Assembly (NCBI RefSeq): GCF_029227915.1
Contig: NC_079876.1
Span: 932,001 to 996,000 of the forward strand
Direction: 5' to 3'
Source: Hydractinia symbiolongicarpus
Lineage: Eukaryota > Cnidaria > Hydrozoa > Anthoathecata > Hydractiniidae
DNA length: 64,000 nt
Position numbers and translations under genes: made by a program. The notes beneath the pieces are model-generated. The model searched no databases, was not told where the DNA came from, and was given only the letters and a program-made list of their open reading frames with translations. The first letter of the stretch is position 1. Every line of letters starts with the position of its first letter. Positions 11,828 through 24,668 of this stretch are shown here, piece by piece.

Positions 11828-12842
11828 CACTTGTAGTTTTTAAAAATGTTTTCATTTTTGATGAGACGCTGAATAAAAGATGTTTAATCGCCTGCAAACG
11901 AAAACCCGCGATTTTCCGTAAATCCCGGACTCGGCCCGTATAGTTAAAAGTATACAAGGAAAGTACCCAGTGAGTAAACTCATTTCCCGAACGAATTTTT
12001 ATATTATTTTTTCACCACTAAAACGCATGAGACTTGTAGTTTTCAAAAATGTTTTCATTTTTGATGAGACGCTGAATAAAAGAAGTTTATTCGCCGGCAA
12101 GCGAGAACCTGCGATTTCCCGTAAATCCCGGACTCGGCCCGTATAGTCAAAAGTATACAAGGAAAGTACCCAGTGAGTTAACTTATTTCCCGAACGAATT
12201 TTTAAATTATTTTTTCACCACTAAAACGCATGACACTTGTAGTTTTTAAAAATGTTTTCATTTTTGATGAGACGCTGAATAAAAGAAATTTAATCGCCGA
12301 CAAACGAAAACCCGCCATTTCCCGTAAACCCTTGACTCGGCCCGCATAGTCAAAAGTATACAAAGAAAGTACCCAGGGAGTAAACTCATTTCCCGAACGA
12401 TTTTTTAAATTATTTTTTCACCACTAAAACGCATGAGACTTGTAGTTTTCAAAAATGTTTTCATTTTTGATGAGACGCTGAATAAAAGAAGTTTATTCGC
12501 CGGCAAACGAAAACCTGCCATTTCCCGTAAATCCCGGACTCGGCCCGTATAGTCAAAAGTATACAAATAAAGTACCCAGGGTATAAACTCATTTCCCGAA
12601 CGATTTTTTAAATTATTTTTTCACCACTAAAACGCATGAGACTTGTAGTTTTTAAAAATGTTTTCATTTTTGATGAGACGCTGAATAAAAGAAGTTTAAT
12701 CGCCGGCAAACGAAAACCTGCGATTTCCCGTAAATCCCGGACTCGGCCCGTATAGTCAAAAGTATACAAGGAAAGTACCCAGTGAGTTAACTTATTTCCC
12801 GAACGAATTTTTAAATTATTTTTTCACCACTAAAACGCATGA
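11828..12842 (+). repeat. 5-mer HOR, unit 1 (1,015 bp)
   Basis: Markers in order: AAAGATGTTTAATCGCCTGC (AGATG at 11,878), GGCAAGCGAGAACC (12,096), AAACCCTTGACTCGG (CTTG at 12,331), and AAATAAAG followed by GTATAAACTC (12,581). Each recurs 1,015 bp later. The GCAAGCGAGAACC variant is confined to this block. Confidence 0.85.
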
Positions 12843-14060
12843 CACTTGTAGTTTTTAAAAATGTTTTCATTTTTGATGAGACGCTGAATAAAAGATGTTT
12901 AATCGCCTGCAAACGAAAACCCGCGATTTTCCGTAAATCCCGGACTCGGCCCGTATAGTTAAAAGTATACAAGGAAAGTACCCAGTGAGTAAACTCATTT
13001 CCCGAACGAATTTTTAAATTATTTTTTCACCACTAAAACGCATGAGACTTGTAGTTTTCAAAAATGTTTTCATTTTTGATGAGACGCTGAATAAAAGAAG
13101 TTTAATCGCCGGCAAGCGAGAACCTGCGATTTCCCGTAAATCCCGGACTCGGCCCGTATAGTCAAAAGTATACAAGGAAAGTACCCAGTGAGTTAACTTA
13201 TTTCCCGAACGAATTTTTAAATTATTTTTTCACCACTAAAACGCATGACACTTGTAGTTTTTAAAAATGTTTTCATTTTTGATGAGACGCTGAATAAAAG
13301 AAATTTAATCGCCGACAAACGAAAACCCGCCATTTCCCGTAAACCCTTGACTCGGCCCGCATAGTCAAAAGTATACAAAGAAAGTACCCAGGGAGTAAAC
13401 CCATTTCCCGAACGATTTTTTAAATTATTTTTTCACCACTAAAACGCATGAGACTTGTAGTTTTCAAAAATGTTTTCATTTTTGATGAGACGCTGAATAA
13501 AAGAAGTTTATTCGCCGGCAAACGAAAACCTGCCATTTCCCGTAAATCCCGGACTCGGCCCGTATAGTCAAAAGTATACAAATAAAGTACCCAGGGTATA
13601 AACTCATTTCCCGAACGATTTTTTAAATTATTTTTTCACCACTAAAACGCATGAGACTTGTAGTTTTTAAAAATGTTTTCATTTTTGATGAGACGCTGAA
13701 TAAAAGAAGTTTATTCGCCGGCAAACGAAAACCTGCCATTTCCCGTAAATCCCGGACTCGGCCCGTATAGTCAAAAGTATACAAATAAAGTACCCAGGGT
13801 ATAAACTCATTTCCCGAACGATTTTTTAAATTATTTTTTCACCACTAAAACGCATGAGACTTGTAGTTTTTAAAAATGTTTTCATTTTTGATGAGACGCT
13901 GAATAAAAGAAGTTTAATCGCCGGCAAACGAAAACCTGCGATTTCCCGTAAATCCCGGACTCGGCCCGTATAGTCAAAAGTATACAAGGAAAGTACCCAG
14001 TGAGTTAACTTATTTCCCGAACGAATTTTTAAATTATTTTTTCACCACTAAAACGCATGA
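12843..14060 (+). repeat. 5-mer HOR, unit 2, expanded to a 6-mer (1,218 bp)
   Basis: The same marker order appears at 12,893, 13,111, 13,346 and 13,596, but GTATAAACTC occurs twice (13,596 and 13,799, 203 bp apart). The next unit's markers are therefore 1,218 bp away instead of 1,015. In this unit the third monomer reads TTTAATCGCC before GGCAAGCGAG, while units 1 and 3 have TTTATTCGCC. Confidence 0.85.
13562..13764 (+). repeat. Extra chimeric monomer that makes the 5-mer a 6-mer
   Basis: The front part (AAATAAAG, GTATAAACTC, GTAGTTTTTAAAAATG) matches the monomer that normally follows. The rear part (TTTATTCGCC, CCTGCCATTTCC) matches the monomer that precedes. This front/back composition is what a one-monomer unequal exchange between neighbours yields. 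The switch point lies between about 13,670 and 13,706. Confidence 0.78.
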
Positions 14061-14990
14061 CACTTGTAGTTTTTAAAAATGTTTTCATTTTTGATGAGAC
14101 GCTGAATAAAAGATGTTTAATCGCCTGCAAACGAAAACCCGCGATTTTCCGTAAATCCCGGACTCGGCCCGTATAGTTAAAAGTATACAAGGAAAGTACC
14201 CAGTGAGTAAACTCATTTCCCGAACGAATTTTTAAATTATTTTTTCACCACTAAAACGCATGAGACTTGTAGTTTTCAAAAATGTTTTCATTTTTGATGA
14301 GACGCTGAATAAAAGAAGTTTATTCGCCGGCAAGCGAGAACCTGCGATTTCCCGTAAATCCCGGACTCGGCCCGTATAGTCAAAAGTATACAAGGAAAGT
14401 ACCCAGTGAGTTAACTTATTTCCCGAACGAATTTTTAAATTATTTTTTCACCACTAAAACGCATGACACTTGTAGTTTTTAAAAATGTTTTCATTTTTGA
14501 TGAGACGCTGAATAAAAGAAATTTAATCGCCGACAAACGAAAACCCGCCATTTCCCGTAAACCCTTGACTCGGCCCGCATAGTCAAAAGTATACAAAGAA
14601 AGTACCCAGGGAGTAAACTCATTTCCCGAACGATTTTTTAAATTATTTTTTCACCACTAAAACGCATGAGACTTGTAGTTTTCAAAAATGTTTTCATTTT
14701 TGATGAGACGCTGAATAAAAGAAGTTTATTCGCCGGCAAACGAAAACCTGCCATTTCCCGTAAATCCCGGACTCGGCCCGTATAGTCAAAAGTATACAAA
14801 TAAAGTACCCAGGGTATAAACTCATTTCCCGAACGATTTTTTAAATTATTTTTTCACCACTAAAACGCATGAGACTTGTAGTTTTTAAAAATGTTTTCAT
14901 TTTTGATGAGACGCTGAATAAAAGAAGTTTAATCGCCGGCAAACGAAAACCTGCGATTTCCCGTAAATCCCCGACTCGGCCCGTATAGTG
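14061..14990 (+). repeat. 5-mer HOR, unit 3 (incomplete)
   Basis: The markers recur at 14,111, 14,329, 14,564 and 14,814, back at 5-mer spacing. The array leaves this pattern around 14,950-15,000, where CCCCGACTCGG, GTATAGTGAAAAG and CCCGGGGTGTAAAC variants begin. Confidence 0.8.
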
Positions 14991-14999
14991 AAAAGTATA

Positions 15000-17900
15000 C
15001 AAAGAAAGTACCCGGGGTGTAAACTCATTTCCCGAACGATTTTTCAAATTATTATTTCACCACTAAAGACCATGAGACTTGTAGTTTTTAAAAATGTTTT
15101 CATTTTTGATGAGACGCTGACTAGAAGAAGTTTAATTGCCGGAAACGAAAACCCGCGACTTCCCGTAAATCCCGGACTCGGCCTGTATAGTCAAAAGTAT
15201 ACAAATAAAGTACCCAGGGTGTAAACTCATTTCCCGAACGATTTTTTAAATTATCTTTTCACCACTAAACCGCATGAGACTTGCAGTTTTCAAAAATGTT
15301 TTCATTTTTGTTGAGACGCTTAATAAAAGAGGTTTAATTGCCGGCAAACGAAATCCCGCGATTTCCCGTAAATCCCGGGCTTGGCCCGTATAGTCGAATG
15401 TATACAAAGAAAGTACCCAGGGAGTAAACTCATTTCCCGAACGATTTTTTAATATTTTTTTTCACCACTAAAACGCATGAGACTTGTAGTTTTCAAAAAT
15501 GTTTTCATTTTTGATGAGACGCTTAATGAAAGAGGTTTAATCGCTGGCAAACGAAAACCCGCAATTTCCCGTAAAACCCGGGCTTGGCCCGTATAGTCAA
15601 AAGTATACAAAGGTAGTACCCAGGGAGTAAACTCATTTCCCGAACGATCTTTTAATTTACTTTTTTCACCACTAAAACGCATGAGACTTGTAGTTTTCAG
15701 AAATGTTTTCATTTTTGATGAGACGCTTAATGAAAGTGGTTTAATCGCTGGCAAACGAAAACCCGCGATTTCCCGTAAATCCCGGGCTTGGCCCGTATAG
15801 TCGAATGCATACAAAGAAAGTACCCTGTGAGTAAACTCATTTCCAAAACGATTTTTTAAATTATATTTTCACCACTAAAACGCATGAGACTTGTAGTTTT
15901 TAAAAATGTTTTCATTTTTGATGAGACGCTGAATAAAAGAAGTTTAATCGCCGGCAAACGAAAACCCGCCATTTCCCGTAAACCCCGAGCTTGGCCCGTA
16001 TAGTTAAAAGTATACAAAGAAAGTACCCAGGGAGTAAACTCATTTCCCGAACGATTTTTTATACTATTTTTTCACCACTAAAACGCATGAGACTTGTAGT
16101 TTTCAAAAATGTTATCATTTTTGATGAGACGCTTCATGAAAGTGGTTCAATCGCCGGCAAACGAAAACCTGCGATTTCCTGTAAATCCCGGACTCGGCCC
16201 GTATAGTCAAAAGTATACAAAGAAAGTACCCAGGGTGTAAACTCATTTCCCGAACGATTTTTTAAATTATTATTTCACCACTAAAACGCAGGAGACTTGT
16301 AGTTTTCAAAAATGTTTTCATTTTTGATGAGACGCTGGATAAAAGAAGTTTAATCGCCGGCAAACGAAAACCTGCGATTTCCCGTAAATCCCCGACTCGG
16401 CCCGTATAGTCAAAAGTATACAAAGAAAGTACCCGGGGTGTAAACTCATTTCCCGAACGATTTTTCAAATTATTATTTCATCACTAAAGCCCATGAGACT
16501 TGTAGTTTTTAAAAATGTTTTCATTTTTGATGAGACGCTGACTAAAAGAAGTTTAATTGCCGGCAAACGAAAACCCGCGACTTCCCGTAAATCCCGGACT
16601 CGGCCCGTATAGTCAAAAGTATACAAAGAAAGTACCCAGTGAGTAAACTCATTTCCCGAACGATTTTTTAAATTAATTTTCACCACTAAAACGCATGAGA
16701 CTTGTAGTTTTCAGAAATGTTTTCATTTTTGAAGAGACGCTTAATGAAAGTGGTTTAATTGCCGGCAAACGAAAACCCGCGATTTCCCGTAAATCCCGGG
16801 CTTGGCCCGAATAGTCAAATGTATACAAAGAAAGTACCCTGTGAGTAAACTCATTTCCAAAACGGTTTTTTAAATTATCTTTTCACCACTAAACCGAATG
16901 AGACTTGCAGTTTTCAAAAATGTTTTCATTTTTGTTGAGACGCTTAATAAAAGAGGTTTAATCGCCGGCAAACGAAATCCCGCGATTTCCCGTAAATCCC
17001 GGGCTTGGCCCGTATAGTCGAATGTATACAAAGAAAGTACCCAGGGAGTAAACTCATTTCCCGAACGATTTTTTAATTTTTTTTTCACCACTAAAACGCA
17101 TGAGACTTGTAGTTTTCAAAAATGTTTTCATTTTTGATGAGACGCTTAATGAAAGAGGTTTAATCGCCGGCAAACGAAAACCCGCGATTTCCCGTAAATC
17201 CCGGGCTTGGCCCGTATAGTCGAATGTATACAAAGAAAGTACCCTGTGAGTAAACTCATTTCCAAAACGATTTTTTAAATTATATTTTCACCACTAAAAC
17301 GCATGAGACTTGTAGTTTTTAAAAATGTTTTCATTTTTGATGAGACGCTGAATAAAAGAAGTTTAATCGCTGGCAAACGAAAACCCGCAATTTCCCGTAA
17401 AACCCGGGCTTGGCCCGTATAGTCAAAAGTATACAAAGGTAGTACCCAGGGAGTAAACTCATTTCCCGAACGATCTTTTAATTTATTTTTTCACCACTAA
17501 AACGCATGAGACTTGTAGTTTTCAGAAATGTTTTCATTTTTGATGAGACGCTTAATGAAAGTGGTTTAATCGCTGGCAAACGAAAACCCGCGATTTCCCG
17601 TAAATCCCTGGCTTGGCCCGTATAGTCGAATGTATACAAAGAATGTACCCTGTGAGTAAACTCATTTCCAAAACGATTTTTTAAATTATATTTTCACCAC
17701 TAAAACGCATGAGACTTGTAGTTTTTAAAAATGTTTTCATTTTTGATGAGACGCTGAATAAAAGAAGTTTAATCGCCGGCAAACGAAAACCCGCCATTTC
17801 CCGTAAACCCCGGACTCGGCCCGGATAGTCAAAAGTATACAAAGAAAGTACCCAGGGAGTAAACTCATTTCCCGAACGATTTTTTAAATTATTTTTTCAC

Positions 17901-20540
17901 CACTAAAACGCATGAGACTTGTAGTTTTTAAAAATGTTTTCATTTTTGATGAGACGCTTAATGAAAGTGGTTTAATCGCTGGCAAACGAAAACCCGCGAT
18001 TTCCCGTAAATCCCGGGCTTGGCCCGTATAGTCGAATGTATACAAAGAAAGTACCCTGTGAGTAAACTCATTTCCAAAACGATTTTTTAAATTATATTTT
18101 CACCACTAAAACGCATGAGACTTGTAGTTTTTAAAAATGTTTTCATTTTTGATGAGACGCTGAATAAAAGAAGTTTAATCGCCGGCAAACGAAAACCCGC
18201 CATTTCCCGTAAACCCCGAGCTTGGCCCGTATAGTCAAAAGTATACAAAGAAAGTACCCAGGGAGTAAACTCATTTCCCGAACGATTTTTTATACTATTT
18301 TTTCACCACTAAAACGCATGAGACTTGTAGTTTTCAAAAATGTTTTCATTTTTGATGAGACGCTTAATGAAAGTGGTTCAATCGCCGGCAAACGAAAACC
18401 TGCGATTTCCTGTAAATCCCGGGCTTGGCCCGTATAGTCGAATGTATACAAAGAAAGTACGCTGTGAGTAAACTCATTTCCAAAACGATTTTTTAAATTA
18501 TCTTTTTACCACTAAAACGCATGAGACTTGTAGTTTTCAAAAATGTTTTCATTTTAGATGAGACACTGAATAAAAGAAGTTTAATCGCCGGCAAACGAAA
18601 ACCCGCTATTTCCCGTAAACCCCGAGCTTGACCCGTATAGTTAAAAGTATACAAAGAAAGTACCCAGGGAGTAAACTCATTTCCCGAACGATTTTTTATA
18701 CTATTTTTTCACCACTAAAACGCATGAGACTTGTAGTTTTCAAAAATGTTTTCATTTTTGATGAGACGCTGAATAAAAGCAGTTTAATCGCCGGCAAACG
18801 AAAACCTGCGATTTCCCGTAAATCCCGGACTCGGCCCGTATAGTCAAAAGTATACAAAGAAAGTACCCAGGGTGTAAACTCATTTCCCGAACGATTTTTT
18901 AAATTATTATTTCACCACTAAAACGCATGAGACTTGTAGTTTTCAAAAATGTTTTCATTTTTGATGAGACGCTGGATAAAAGAAGTTTAATCGCCGGCAA
19001 ACGAAAACCTGCGATTTCCCGTAAATCCCCGACTCGGCCCGTATAGTCAAAAGTATACAAAGAAAGTACCCGGGGTGTAAACTCATTTCCCGAACGATTT
19101 TTCAAATTATTATTTCATCACTAAAGCCCATGAGACTTGTAGTTTTTAAAAATGTTTTCATTTTTGATGAGACGCTGACTAAAAAAAGTTTAATTGCCGG
19201 CAAACGAAAACCCGCGATTTCCCGTAAATCATGGGCTTGGCCCGAATAGTCGAATGTATACAAAGAAAGTACCCTGTGAGTAAACTCATTTCCAAAACGA
19301 TTTTTTAAATTATCTTTTCACCACTAAACCGAATGAGACTTGCAGTTTTCAAAAATGTTTTCATTTTTGTTGAGACGCTTAATAAAAGAGGTTTAATCGC
19401 CGGCAAACGAAAACCCGCCATTTCCCGTAAACCCCGAGCTTGGCCCGTATAGTCAAAAGTATACAAAGAAAGTACCCAGGGAGTAAACTCATTTCCCGAA
19501 CGATTTTTTATACTACTTTTTCACCACTAAAACGCATGAGACTTGTAGTTTTCAAAAATGTTTTCATTTTTGATGAGACGCTTAATGAAAGCGGTTCAAT
19601 CGCCGGCAAACGAAAACCTGCGATTTCTTGTAAACCCCGAGCTGGGCCCGTATAGTCAAAAGTATACAAAGAAAGTACCCAGGGAGTAAACTCATTTCCC
19701 GAACGATTTTTTAAATTATTTTCTCACCACTAAAACGCATGAGACTTGTAGTTTTCAAAAATGTTTTCATTTTTGATGAGACACTGAATAAAAGAAGTTT
19801 AATCGCCGGCAAACGAAAACCCGCCATTTCCCGTAAACCCCGAGCTTGGCCCGTATAGTCAAAAGTATACAAAGAAAGTACCCAGTGAGTAAACTCATTT
19901 CCCGAACGAATTTTTAAATTATTTTCTCACCACTAAAACGCATGAGACTTGTAGTTTTCAGAAATGTTTTCATTTTTGATGAGACGCTGAATATAAGAAG
20001 TTTAATCGCCGGCAAACGAAAACCTGCGATTTCCCGTAAATCCCGGACTCGGCCCGTATAGTCAAAAGTATACAAGGAAAGTACCCAGTGAGTTAACTTA
20101 TTTCCCGAACGAATTTTTAAATTATTTTTTCACCACTAAAACGCATGAGACTTGTAGTTTTTAAAAATGTTTTCATTTTTGATGAGGCGCTGAATAAAAG
20201 AAGTTTAATCGCCGGCAAACGAAAACCTGCGATTTCCCGTAAATCCCGGACTCGGCCCGTATACACAAAAGTATACAAAAAAAGTACCCAGGGAGTAAAC
20301 TCATTTCCCAAACGATTTTTTAAATTATTATTTCACCACTAAAGCCCATGAGACTTGTAGTTTTTAAAAATGTTTTTATTTTTGATGAGACGCTGAATAA
20401 AAGATGTTTAATCGCCTGCAAACGAAAACCCGCGATTTTCCGTAAATCCCGGACTCGGCACGTATAGTTAAAAGTATACAAGGAAAGTACCCAGTGAGTA
20501 AACTCATTTCCCGAACGATTTTTTAAATTAATTTTCACCA
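15000..20540 (+). repeat. Low-order mosaic zone
   Basis: No long tandem HOR is visible. Shorter matches at several lags are: about 15,832-16,180 with 18,063-18,411 (2,231 bp, 11-mer), 16,262-16,468 with 18,899-19,105 (2,637 bp, 13-mer), and GTAAAACCCGGG at 15,571 with 17,397 (1,826 bp, 9-mer). A class with CTAAACCGAATGAGACTTGC and TTTTTGTTGAGACG appears from here to about 22.4 kb. Monomers typical of the left (CCCGCCATTTCC, AACCCCGAGCTTGG) and of the right (CCCGGGGTG, CCACTAAAGCCC) are interleaved, so this looks like a transition zone. Confidence 0.75.
18063..18890 (+). repeat. Four-monomer module duplicated from the left edge of the window
   Basis: Bases 1-830 and 18,063-18,890 agree closely at lag 18,062 (89 monomers), sharing CTTAATGAAAGTGGTTC, TTTCCTGTAAATCCCGGG, AGTACGCTGTGAG and GAGACACTG. 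Shorter parts of the same module occur at 8,321 and 11,366 (about 480 bp) and at 15,832 (about 350 bp). The match ends at CCCAGCGAG (about 808) against CCCAGGGTG. Confidence 0.75.
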
Positions 20541-22162
20541 CTAAAACGCATGAGACTTGTAGTTTTCAGAAATAATTTCATTTTTGAAGAGACGCTTAAT
20601 GAAACTGGTTTAATTGCCGGCAAACGAAAACCCACGATTTCCCGTAAATCCCGGGCTTGGCCCGAATAGTCGAATGTATACAAAGAAAGTACCCTGTGAG
20701 TAAACTCATTTCCAAAACGATTTTTTAAATTATCTTTTCACCACTAAACCGAATGAGACTTGCAGTTTTCAAAAATGTTTTCATTTTTGTTGAGACGCTT
20801 AATAAAAGAGGTTTAATCGCCGGCAAACGAAATCCCGCGATTTCCCGTAAATCCCGGGCTTGGCCCGTATAGTCGAATGTATACAAAGAAAGTACCCAGG
20901 GAGTAAACTCATTTCCCGAACGATTTTTTAATTTTTTTTTTCACCACTAAAACGCATGAGACTTGTAGTTTTCAAAAATGTTTTCATTTTTGATGAGACG
21001 CTTAATGAAAGAGGTTTGATCGCCGGCAAACGAAAACCCGCGATTTCCCGTAAATCCCGGGCTTGGCCCGTATAGTCGAATGTATACAAAGAAAGTACCC
21101 TGTGAGTAAACTCATTTCCAAAACGATTTTTTAAATTATATTTTCACCACTAAAACGCATGAGACTTGTAGTTTTTAAAAATGTTTTCATTTTTGATGAG
21201 ACGCTGAATAAAAGAAGTTTAATCGCCGGCAAACGAAAACCCGCCATTTCCCGTAAACGCCGAGCTTGGCCCGTATAGTCAAAAGTATACAAAGAAAGTA
21301 CCCAGGGAGTAAACTCATTTCCCAAACGATTTTTTAAATTATTATTTCACCAATAAAGCCCATGAGACTTGTAGTTTTTAAAAATGTTTTCATTTTTGAT
21401 GAGACGCTGAATTAAAGAAGTTTAATCGCCGGCAAACTAAAAGCCGCGATTTCCCGTAAATCCCGGACTCGGCCCGTATAGTCAAAAGTATACAAGGAAA
21501 GTACCCAGTGAGTAAACTCATTTCCCGAACGAATTTTTATATTATTTTTTTACCACTAAAACGCATGAGAATTGTAGTTTTTAAAAATGTATTCATTTTT
21601 GATGAGACGCTGAATAAAAGAAGTTTAATTGCCGGCAAACGAAAGCCCGCGACTTCCCGTAAATCCCGGACTCGGCCCGTATAGTCAAAAGTATACAAAG
21701 AAAGTACCCAGGGAGTAAACTCATTTCCCGAACGATTTTTTAAATTAATTTTCACCACTAAAACGCATGAGACTTGTAGTTTTCAGAAATGTTTTCATTT
21801 TTGATGAGACGCTTAATGAAAGTTGTTTAATCGCCGGCAAACGAAAACCCGCAATTTCCCGTAAATCCCGGGCTTGGCCCGTATAGTCGAATGTATACAA
21901 AGAAAGTACCCTGTGAGTAAACTCATTTCCCGAACGAATTTTTAAATTATCTTTTCATCACTAAAACGCATGAGACTTGTAGTTTTCAGAAATGTTTTCA
22001 TTCTTGATGAGACGCTTAATAAAAGTGGTTTAATCGCCGGCAAACGAAAACCCGCGATTTCCCGTAAATCCCGGGCTTGGTCCGTATAGTCGAATGTATA
22101 AAAAGAAAGTACCCAGGGAGTAAACTCATTTCCCGAACGATTTTTTAAATTTTTTTTTCACC
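20540..22162 (+). repeat. 8-mer HOR (1,623 bp), copy 1
   Basis: TAATTGCCGG at 20,611 recurs at 22,234. The frame at 21,537-21,758 recurs at 23,160-23,381, and ATTATTATTTCACCAATAAAG near 21,335 recurs near 22,958 with one change. All share the lag 1,623. Before about 20,540 the T-tract differs. Confidence 0.8.
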
Positions 22163-23785
22163 ACTAAAACGCATGAGACTTGTAGTTTTCAGAAATGTTT
22201 TCATTTTTGAAGAGACGCGTAATGAAAGTGGTTTAATTGCCGGCAAACGAAAACCCGCGATTTCCCGTAAATCCCGGGCTTGGCCCGAATAGTCGAATGT
22301 ATACAAAGAAAGTACCCTGTGAGTAAACTCATTTCCAAAACCATTTTTTAAATTATCTTTTCACCACTAAACCGAATGAGACTTGCAGTTTTCAAAAATG
22401 TTTTCATTTTTGTTGAGACGCTTAATAAAAGAGGTTTAATCGCCGGCAAACGAAATCCCGCGATTTCCCGTAAATCCCGGGCTTGGCCCGTATAGTCGAA
22501 TGTATACAAAGAAAGTACCCAGGGAGTAAACTCATTTCCCGAACGATTTTTTAATTTTTTTTTTCACCACTAAAACGCATGAGACTTGTAGTTTTCAAAA
22601 ATGTTTTCATTTTTGATGAGACGCTTAATGAAAGAGGTTTAATCGCCGGCAAACGAAAACCCGCGATTTCCCGTAAATCCCGGGCTTGGCCCGTATAGTC
22701 GAATGTATACAAAGAAAGTACCCTGTGAGTAAACTCATTTCCAAAACGATTTTTTAAATTATATTTTCACCACTAAAACGCATGAGACTTGTAGTTTTTA
22801 AAAATGTTTTCATTTTTGATGAGACGCTGAATAAAAGAAGTTTAATCGCCGGCAAACGAAAACCCGCCATTTCCCGTAAACCCCGAGCTTGGCCCGTATA
22901 GTCAAAAGTATACAAAGAAAGTACCCAGGGAGTAAACTCATTTCCAAAACGATTTTTTAAATTATTATTTCACCACTAAAGCCCATGAGACTTGTAGTTT
23001 TTAAAAATGTTTTCATTTTTGATGAGACGCTGAATAAAAGAAGTTTAATCGCCGGCAAACTAAAAGCCGCGATTTCCCGTAAATCCCGGACTCGGCCCGT
23101 ATAGTCAAAAGTATACAAGGAAAGTACCCAGTGAGTAAACTCATTTCCCAAACGAATTTTTATATTATTTTTTTACCACTAAAACGCATGAGACTTGTAG
23201 TTTTTAAAAATGTATTCATTTTTGATGAGACGCTGAATAAAAGAAGTTTAATTGCCGGCAAACGAAAGCCCGCGACTTCCCGTGAATCCCGGACTCGGCC
23301 CGTATAGTCAAAAGTATACAAAGAAAGTACCCAGGGAGTAAACTCATTTCCCGAACGATTTTTTAAATTAATTTTCACCACTAAAACGCATGAGACTTTT
23401 AGTTTTCAGAAATGTTCTCATTTTTGATGAGACGCTTAATGAAAGTTGTTTAATCACCGGCAAACGAAAACCCGCAATTTCCCGTAAATCCCGGGCTTGG
23501 CCCGTATAGTCGAATGTATACAAAGAAAGTACCCTGTAAGTAAACTCATTTCCCGAACGAATTTTTAAATTATCTTTTCACCACTAAAACGCATGAGACT
23601 TGTAGTTTTCAGAAATGTTTTCATTCTTGATGAGACGCTTAATAAAAGTGGTTTAATCGCCGGCAAACGAAAACCCGCGATTTCCCGTAAATCCCGGGCT
23701 TGGCCCGTATAGTCGAATGTATAAAAAGAAAGTACCCAGGGAGTAAACTCATTTCCCGAACGATTTTTTAAATTTTTTTTTCACC
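22163..23785 (+). repeat. 8-mer HOR (1,623 bp), copy 2
   Basis: Partner of the preceding unit. Homology at this lag continues to about 23,815, through the GTATAAAAAGAAAG variant, then breaks where TTGAAGAGACGCG (about 22,208) faces TTGATGAGACGCT. The right part of this copy also lies inside copy 1 of the 10-mer below, so the 8-mer event predates the 10-mer duplication. Confidence 0.78.
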
Positions 23786-24668
23786 ACTAAAACGCATGAG
23801 ACTTGTAGTTTTCAGAAATGTTTTCATTTTTGATGAGACGCTTAATGAAAGTTGTTTAATCGCCGGCAAACGAAAACCCGCGATTTCCCGTAAATCCCCG
23901 GCTTGGCCCGTATAGTCGAATGTATACAAAGAAAGTACCCTGTGAGTAAACTCATTTCCCGAACGAATTTTTAAATTATTTTTTCACCACTAAAACGCAT
24001 GAGACTTGTAGTTTTCAGAAATGTTTTCATTTTTGATGAGACGCTAAATAAAAGAAGTTTAATCGCCGGCAAACGAAAACCCGCCATTTCCCGTAAACCC
24101 CGGACTCGGCCCGCATAGTCAAAAGTATACAAAGAAAGTACCCAGGGAGTAAACTCATTTCCCGAACGATTTTTTAAATTATTTTTTCACCACTAAAACG
24201 CATGAGACTTGTAGTTTTCAAAAATGTTTTCATTTTTGATAAGACGCTGAATAAAAGAAGTTTAATCGCCGGCAAACGAAAACCTGCGATTTCCCGTAAA
24301 TCCCGGACTCGGCCCGTATAGTCAAAAGTATATAAAGAAAGTACCCAGAGTGTAAACTCATTTCCCGAACGATTTTTTAAATTATTATTTCACCACTAAA
24401 GCCCATGAGACTTGTAGTATTTAAAAATATTTTTATTTTTGATGAGACGCTGAATAAAAGAAGTTTAATCGCCGGCAAACGAAAACCTGCGATTTCCAGT
24501 AAATCCCGGACTCGGCCCGTATAGTCAAAAGTATACAAAGAAAGTACCCAGGGTGTAAAATCATTTCCCGAACGATTTTTTAATTTATTATTTCACCACT
24601 AAAGCCCATGAGACTTGTAGTATTTAAAAATATTTTCATTTTTGATGAGACGCTGAATAAAAGAAGTT
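22640..24668 (+). repeat. 10-mer HOR (2,029 bp), copy 1
   Basis: Frames at 22,957 and 23,160 recur at 24,986 and 25,189. All noted variants recur at lag 2,029, including CTAAAAGCCGCG, TTTTTTTACCACT, GAGACTTTTAG, ATGTTCTCATT and TAGTATTTAAAAATA. Alignment starts near 22,640. Confidence 0.87.

Noticed and set aside
15449-15814. Longer reverse-strand frame of 121 codons (similar 120-codon ones at 27,826, 33,704 and 39,985)
   Set aside because: They are long only because one monomer is 204 bp (here) or 201 bp (the others), which keeps the frame across one junction. The peptide is the same monomer translation read twice.
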